From: Rhodoferax sp.
GTDB lineage: Bacteria; Pseudomonadota; Gammaproteobacteria; Burkholderiales; Burkholderiaceae_C
Length of the DNA: 10,112 bases
Direction of reading: 5' to 3'
Assembly: GCA_026785765.1 (NCBI GenBank)
Contig: JAJAZK010000343.1
Span: 1-10,112, forward strand
Notes under the pieces: generated by a model
Seen by the model: only the letters and a program-made list of their open reading frames with translations
Told to the model about the DNA's origin: nothing
Database searches by the model: none
Translations under genes and position numbers: made by a program
Part shown: piece by piece, positions 6,712 through 10,112 of the stretch
Numbering within the stretch: the first letter of the stretch is position 1
How the letters are laid out: each line of letters opens with the position of its first letter

Positions 6712-6756
6712 GGACTCCGCAGGCCTCAGAGGCGCAGCAGAAAGCTTCTGTGTCTT

Positions 6757-7512
6757 TCAGTCGACCTTGCGCGGCAACTGCATCAACACGCTGTGTGCAA
6801 CGCCACCATCAATCACCAACTGGTGGCCGGTGATGTAGCCAGCCTCGTCCGACGCCAGCCAGACCACGGCGTTGGCCACGTCTGCCACCGATCCGAGCCG
6901 GCGCAGCGGCACTCCGCTGCCGCGCAGTGCACGTACCCGGGGGTCGGCAAACACGGGCGCTGACATTCCGCCATCGATGAAGCCCGGCGCCACGCAATTG
7001 ACCCGCACGCCCGAGGGGCCGAGTTCCAGTGACAGGTGCTCGGTCAGGCTGGCAACCCCGGCCTTGGCCGCCGGATAGGCGCCCGCCCCGGGGCCAGGCT
7101 GCACCGCATTGAGCGAACTCAGGTTGATGATCACACCACTTCCACGCTGGACCATGCGCAGGCCAGCCTCGCGCGCGACAATGTAGGTACCGGTCAGGTT
7201 CACGTTGAGCACGGTCCGCCAGTCGTCGACGCTTTGCTCCAGCAAGGGGCCGAAACGCACGATCCCCGCATTGTTTACGACCAGATCGGGCGCCGTGCCA
7301 AAGGCATCGAAGGCGGCCCGGACCTGATGTTCGTCGGTCACATCGGCCTGCAAGGCCATATGCCCCGAGCCCGGCAGCGACCGGATGAATTCCTCGCAAT
7401 CGGCAAGTTTCAGATCCAGCACGCCAAGCCGGTAACCGGCCTGCACCGCGCGCACGCAGATGGCAGCGCCCAGGCCTCTGGCCGCACCCGTCACGATAGC
7501 TGTCTTGTCCAT
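6757..7512 (-). CDS. Short-chain dehydrogenase/reductase, classical SDR
   Basis: A 251-aa NAD(P)-dependent oxidoreductase acting on an alcohol/carbonyl group in the cytoplasm. The Rossmann glycine motif TGAARGLG is at 8-15, and D33 at the end of the second strand suggests NAD(H) rather than NADP(H). Other marks are ADVTD (56-60), NNAG (80-83), N105, S133 (or S132), and the Y146-x3-K150 catalytic pair, with APGF (175-178) after it. AGAGGAG is 9 nt before the ATG. Minus-strand TACAAT (7584-7579) is a possible -10, with no clear -35. FabG-like and 3-hydroxyacyl or sugar dehydrogenases share all these marks, so the substrate is open. Its convergence with the TRAP genes suggests, weakly, that it acts on the imported compound. 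Confidence 0.95.
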   Translation of the reverse strand: MDKTAIVTGAARGLGAAICVRAVQAGYRLGVLDLKLADCEEFIRSLPGSGHMALQADVTDEHQVRAAFDAFGTAPDLVVNNAGIVRFGPLLEQSVDDWRTVLNVNLTGTYIVAREAGLRMVQRGSGVIINLSSLNAVQPGPGAGAYPAAKAGVASLTEHLSLELGPSGVRVNCVAPGFIDGGMSAPVFADPRVRALRGSGVPLRRLGSVADVANAVVWLASDEAGYITGHQLVIDGGVAHSVLMQLPRKVD

Positions 7513-7685
7513 GGAATCGAACTCCTCTTACAGATAGGGCCAATTGCCGTCCCGCCGATACATGAGCCGGACGCTCGAATTGTAGTGACGGGCATCGTTG
7601 CGTAGCGACGTTGGAGGCACGGGAATCGATGCTGCCAGCGGCGCGCCACGCCAGGGTCGGATCGCCCCCGCCAGTGGCGGCAGGT

Positions 7686-7901
7686 TCACCGAATGCCCAG
7701 CATCCACTGGATCAGGTACTTGGCCACAAAGCCGACCATGCCGAAGGCCAGACCGAGGAACAACACGAATGTGCCGAACTTGCCGGCCTTGGACTCCCAG
7801 GCCAAATGGCCGATGATGAACAGCATGTAAAGCATGAAAGCGCCCACCCCGAAGGTGAGGCCGAAGCCTGCAATCTGTTCTTCCGAGAAGCCGAACATCA
7901 T
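7686..7901 (-). CDS. DUF2788 small membrane protein
   Basis: A 71-aa protein with two hydrophobic helices (about 12-33 and 43-67) joined by a short loop, HLAWESKAGKFGT (32-44). The sequence fits DUF2788, a small family of betaproteobacteria and relatives with no known function. Its ATG overlaps the stop of the upstream DUF2189 gene in an ATGA arrangement (7898-7901), so translation is coupled and the two probably act together. The second codon is also ATG, so either could start. A GC-rich stem (CCGCC 7668-7672 with GGCGG 7676-7680) lies just after the stop, without a T-tract. Confidence 0.88.
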   Translation of the reverse strand: MMFGFSEEQIAGFGLTFGVGAFMLYMLFIIGHLAWESKAGKFGTFVLFLGLAFGMVGFVAKYLIQWMLGIR

Positions 7902-8746
7902 CCGGTCAGCCCGGGCATGGCGCGCTCTGGCAGCGTCGAAGCATCAACCAGATCGCGATAGGCATGCCAGCTCGCATGGCCGAGTACCGGCACTACGATC
8001 AGCAAGCCGACCAGCAGACTGGCAAAGCCCAGCAGCACCAGCAGCATGATCAGCCCCGACCACACCGCCATCGGAACCGGGTTCGCCAGCACGACCCTCC
8101 AGCTGGTGAGCACCGCATCCATCAGCGTGATGCGGCGGTCCAGCATCAGCGGCATCGAGACCACGCTGGAGGCGAAGATCGGGGCGGCCAGAATACCGCC
8201 CAGCGCCAGCCAGGCCTCGAACAGAAAGTGGTTGCGGCCCAGCACCACATGCCGCAGGAAGTCGAGTGGGGTCTGGATGGGTACCGGCGCCAAGAGCGTG
8301 ATCAGTGCGGCAGAGGTCAAGACCCAGCCAGTGCCGGCAACCGCCAGCAGGATGCCGAAACGCACCAGGCACCAATAACCGCTGCGATCAACAAAACGCG
8401 ACTGCTGCCAGCCCATCCAGGTGTCGTACAGCAAGCGCCAGCGAACACGCTGCTGGCGCTCCAGCGCTCGGCTCATGGCGTACAGGCCGGTGGCAAGCAC
8501 CGGGGCCACCACCAGGAAGCCGGAGAAAGCGCCAGCCAGCAACCAGAACTGCTGTCGCGACAAGGCGAACAGCACCAGGCCAAACAGTGCCAGCGCAGCG
8601 CCATGGGACAGGCTGAGCCAGCCGCTGCGCCACATGTCGCGCCAGCCTGCCACCAGCCACTGCAGCGGTTGGCCAACTGTGATCTGGCGTACGGCAAGGG
8701 TGGGGCGACGGGCGCCGCCGGACGGGGCGGAGGGAGGGGTTTTCAT
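7898..8746 (-). CDS. DUF2189 multi-pass membrane protein
   Basis: A 282-aa integral membrane protein with a short cytoplasmic-type N-terminus, then hydrophobic helices at about 45-62, 67-92, 126-154, 175-196 and 223-255. The C-terminal GHASWHAYRDL (256-266) is typical of DUF2189 (COG5473). Function is unknown; in the genomes I know it sits beside DUF2788 as here, or beside cytochrome oxidase and other respiratory-type genes. The start at 8746 has only a poor ribosome binding site, so it is less certain than the rest. It diverges from the hydrolase gene across a 166-nt gap. Confidence 0.9.
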   Translation of the reverse strand: MKTPPSAPSGGARRPTLAVRQITVGQPLQWLVAGWRDMWRSGWLSLSHGAALALFGLVLFALSRQQFWLLAGAFSGFLVVAPVLATGLYAMSRALERQQRVRWRLLYDTWMGWQQSRFVDRSGYWCLVRFGILLAVAGTGWVLTSAALITLLAPVPIQTPLDFLRHVVLGRNHFLFEAWLALGGILAAPIFASSVVSMPLMLDRRITLMDAVLTSWRVVLANPVPMAVWSGLIMLLVLLGFASLLVGLLIVVPVLGHASWHAYRDLVDASTLPERAMPGLTG

Positions 8747-8848
8747 TGGTAGCTGGCGCAGTCTGGGGTGATTTGCATGGTAGCGGCTTGATCAGGAACA
8801 TCGGCATCTGGCACCGTCGTCCCGGCGTTTCGTCGCAATCCATAACGC

Positions 8849-8873
8849 GGTCATGGCGTTCGCTGCCATGATC
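8849..8873. repeat. Inverted repeat in the divergent promoter region
   Basis: GGTCATGGC (8849-8857) and GCCATGATC (8865-8873) pair over nine positions, seven inner ones perfect and one G-U, around a 7-nt loop. It ends 39 nt before the hydrolase start, in the gap shared with the DUF2189 gene. It could be an operator or a leader hairpin. No regulator gene is nearby, so the role is inferred. Confidence 0.4.
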
Positions 8874-8912
8874 ACTCGCGCTTTGAACCAAACAACGCCG
8901 AGGACACTGTCA

Positions 8913-9938
8913 ATGCACCGATCCCTACGCCAAATCGCCCTGGCTTGTGCAGGCCTGATGCTGACTACACAGGCCATGGCCGCTCAAGCCGGCTGGCGAC
9001 AGGTCAGCATAGCGGGCACTACGGCGGATGCCGCGCCCATCCCGGTGGCTTTGTACTATCCAACCCAGGCACCGGCGCGGGCCATTGCCATGGGGCCGTT
9101 CACGGTCAGGGTTGCAATTCAGGCCCCACCGGACGCGACGTTCAAAGGTTTGCTCGTGTTAAGCCATGGAACTGGCGGCTCTGAACTGGGTCACAGCAGC
9201 TTGGCCGAGACGCTGGCACAACATGGTTATCTAGTGGCCGCGCTGCGTCACCCTGGCGACAATTGGCAGGATCGCTGGCTCCTGCAGGAAAGTGCAGCGC
9301 GCTACTTTACCGAGCGGCCGCAACACGTGTCCCGCCTGATCGATGCGTTGCTTGGCGACCCGCAATGGGGCGACCGCATCGCACGAGACGCCCAGGGTCC
9401 GCGCATTGGCGCGCTCGGGCATTCGGCTGGTGGGTACACCGTGTTGGCCCTGGCCGGCGGCCGACCCGATCTGTCGCGCCTCGCATCGCATTGCGACAGC
9501 TACCGCGCCGAAGACCCGATCTTCTGCGCAATGGGCCGGACCGCGCAGCCGATATCCAATCCCGTGCTGCTGCCGCCGCCAATCCCCCCGCTGATCGACA
9601 CCCGCGTGAGGGCCGTCGTGGCGCTGGCCCCGGTCGGGGTGGTCTTTGGCGCGCAGTCGCTGGCCTCAATCCGAATCCCAACGGCGATTTACGCGGCGGA
9701 GCAAGACCGCTTCCTGGTGCCGCGCTTTCATACGGAGTGGATCGCCCGAAACTTGCCTGGAGCCGAGTTCCATCAGGTGCCCATCGCCTGGCACTTTGCG
9801 TTCATGGACCCGCCCAGCATGCCGATTCCGTCCGAAGATGGCGACATCGGTGCCAACCCTCCGGGCTTTGATCGCCAGGCGTTCTTGCGGCAGCTACAAC
9901 AGGAGCTTGTTCAGTTCTTCGACAAGGCCTTTCGCTGA
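8913..9938 (+). CDS. Secreted alpha/beta hydrolase, predicted dienelactone-hydrolase type (COG4188)
   Basis: A 341-aa exported hydrolase of ester-type bonds. A signal peptide spans 1-23 (cleavage near AMA). The oxyanion-hole loop HGTGG is at 85-89, the nucleophile elbow GHSAGG at 169-174 with S171, the acid is probably D265 in AAEQDRF, and the histidine H294 in IAWHFAF. C194 and C205 flank DSYRAEDPIF and may form a disulfide in the periplasm, as I recall for this group. The start at 8913 is chosen over ATG at 8853 because it begins the signal peptide and GAGGA lies 8 nt upstream. It stands alone, divergent from the DUF2189 gene, with a new gene 78 nt downstream. Natural substrate is unknown; lipase/cutinase-like and carbamoyl-thioester relatives are possible. 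Confidence 0.9.
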   Translation: MHRSLRQIALACAGLMLTTQAMAAQAGWRQVSIAGTTADAAPIPVALYYPTQAPARAIAMGPFTVRVAIQAPPDATFKGLLVLSHGTGGSELGHSSLAETLAQHGYLVAALRHPGDNWQDRWLLQESAARYFTERPQHVSRLIDALLGDPQWGDRIARDAQGPRIGALGHSAGGYTVLALAGGRPDLSRLASHCDSYRAEDPIFCAMGRTAQPISNPVLLPPPIPPLIDTRVRAVVALAPVGVVFGAQSLASIRIPTAIYAAEQDRFLVPRFHTEWIARNLPGAEFHQVPIAWHFAFMDPPSMPIPSEDGDIGANPPGFDRQAFLRQLQQELVQFFDKAFR

Positions 9939-10016
9939 GGCTGCGACGGTGCAGGCATACTCTGCGTGGCGGGTTGCCTGGTGCAAAGACATGTCGGCGT
10001 TTCAAAGGATACGGCG

Positions 10017-10112
10017 ATGGGTTGGTTGAATCGGTTGCCGGGTTTTACGCAAAGCGCGCCCGGGCTTGAATGGACGATCTGGAAGCGCCTGCCCGCAATT
10101 CTGTTTTGGGGC
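10017..10112 (+). CDS. Start of an unidentified, probably membrane, protein (cut by window edge)
   Basis: Thirty-two codons are visible from ATG 10017, preceded by AAGGA with 7-nt spacing. The peptide begins MGWLNRLPGF and contains PGLEWTIWKRLP followed by a hydrophobic run (AILFWG) at the edge, which looks like the start of a membrane helix. I do not recognise it firmly. It is read in the same direction as the hydrolase, 78 nt after its stop. Confidence 0.6.
   Translation, partial: MGWLNRLPGFTQSAPGLEWTIWKRLPAILFWG

Noticed and set aside
6712..6756. Terminator between the convergent dctP and SDR genes
   Set aside because: Only a short GCCTC/GAGGC stem with a one-base loop is present and no T-tract follows on either strand.
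7036..8752. Plus-strand open frames opposite the SDR and DUF2189 genes
   Set aside because: They are His/Gln/Arg-rich antisense frames; the minus strand carries clear SDR motifs and membrane helices.

Overview
The window is GC-rich, densely packed bacterial DNA, most likely from a betaproteobacterium of the order Burkholderiales. The basis is an ACAD10/11-type acyl-CoA dehydrogenase, a DctQ/DctM/DctP TRAP transporter, and the coupled DUF2788/DUF2189 membrane-protein pair, a combination I associate with that group. No rRNA, tRNA, insertion sequence, CRISPR array or convincing rho-independent terminator is visible.

Left to right: (1) positions 1-1081, minus strand, hold an acyl-CoA dehydrogenase whose C-terminus runs off the left edge. 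A 15-bp palindrome lies in its probable promoter. (2) Positions 1195-3450 form a compact block that looks like nickel/cobalt handling. Two small exported proteins are on the minus strand: a miniature DUF4198-like protein of 89 aa and a NikL-like protein with a C-terminal membrane anchor. Diverging from them on the plus strand are a HupE/UreJ permease and a second, divergent HupE-like membrane protein that overlaps it. A perfect 10-bp inverted repeat sits just upstream of hupE. (3) Positions 3451-3763 are a 313-nt gap with no convincing gene. (4) Positions 3764-6708 carry a complete TRAP transporter in the order small membrane subunit, large membrane subunit, binding protein. (5) A short-chain dehydrogenase (6757-7512, minus) converges on it. 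(6) Positions 7686-8746, minus, hold a coupled pair of membrane-protein genes (DUF2788 and DUF2189). (7) A secreted alpha/beta hydrolase of the dienelactone-hydrolase/COG4188 type diverges from that pair (8913-9938). A further gene starts at 10017 and is cut by the right edge.

Two working ideas follow. The acyl-CoA dehydrogenase, TRAP transporter and SDR could form a catabolic set for an imported organic acid, split by the metal block; this is inference from proximity only. The metal block is the most unusual part. It pairs a well-conserved permease with a paralogue that has lost part of its histidine motif, and with a DUF4198-like protein that seems to have lost its middle while keeping an open frame.
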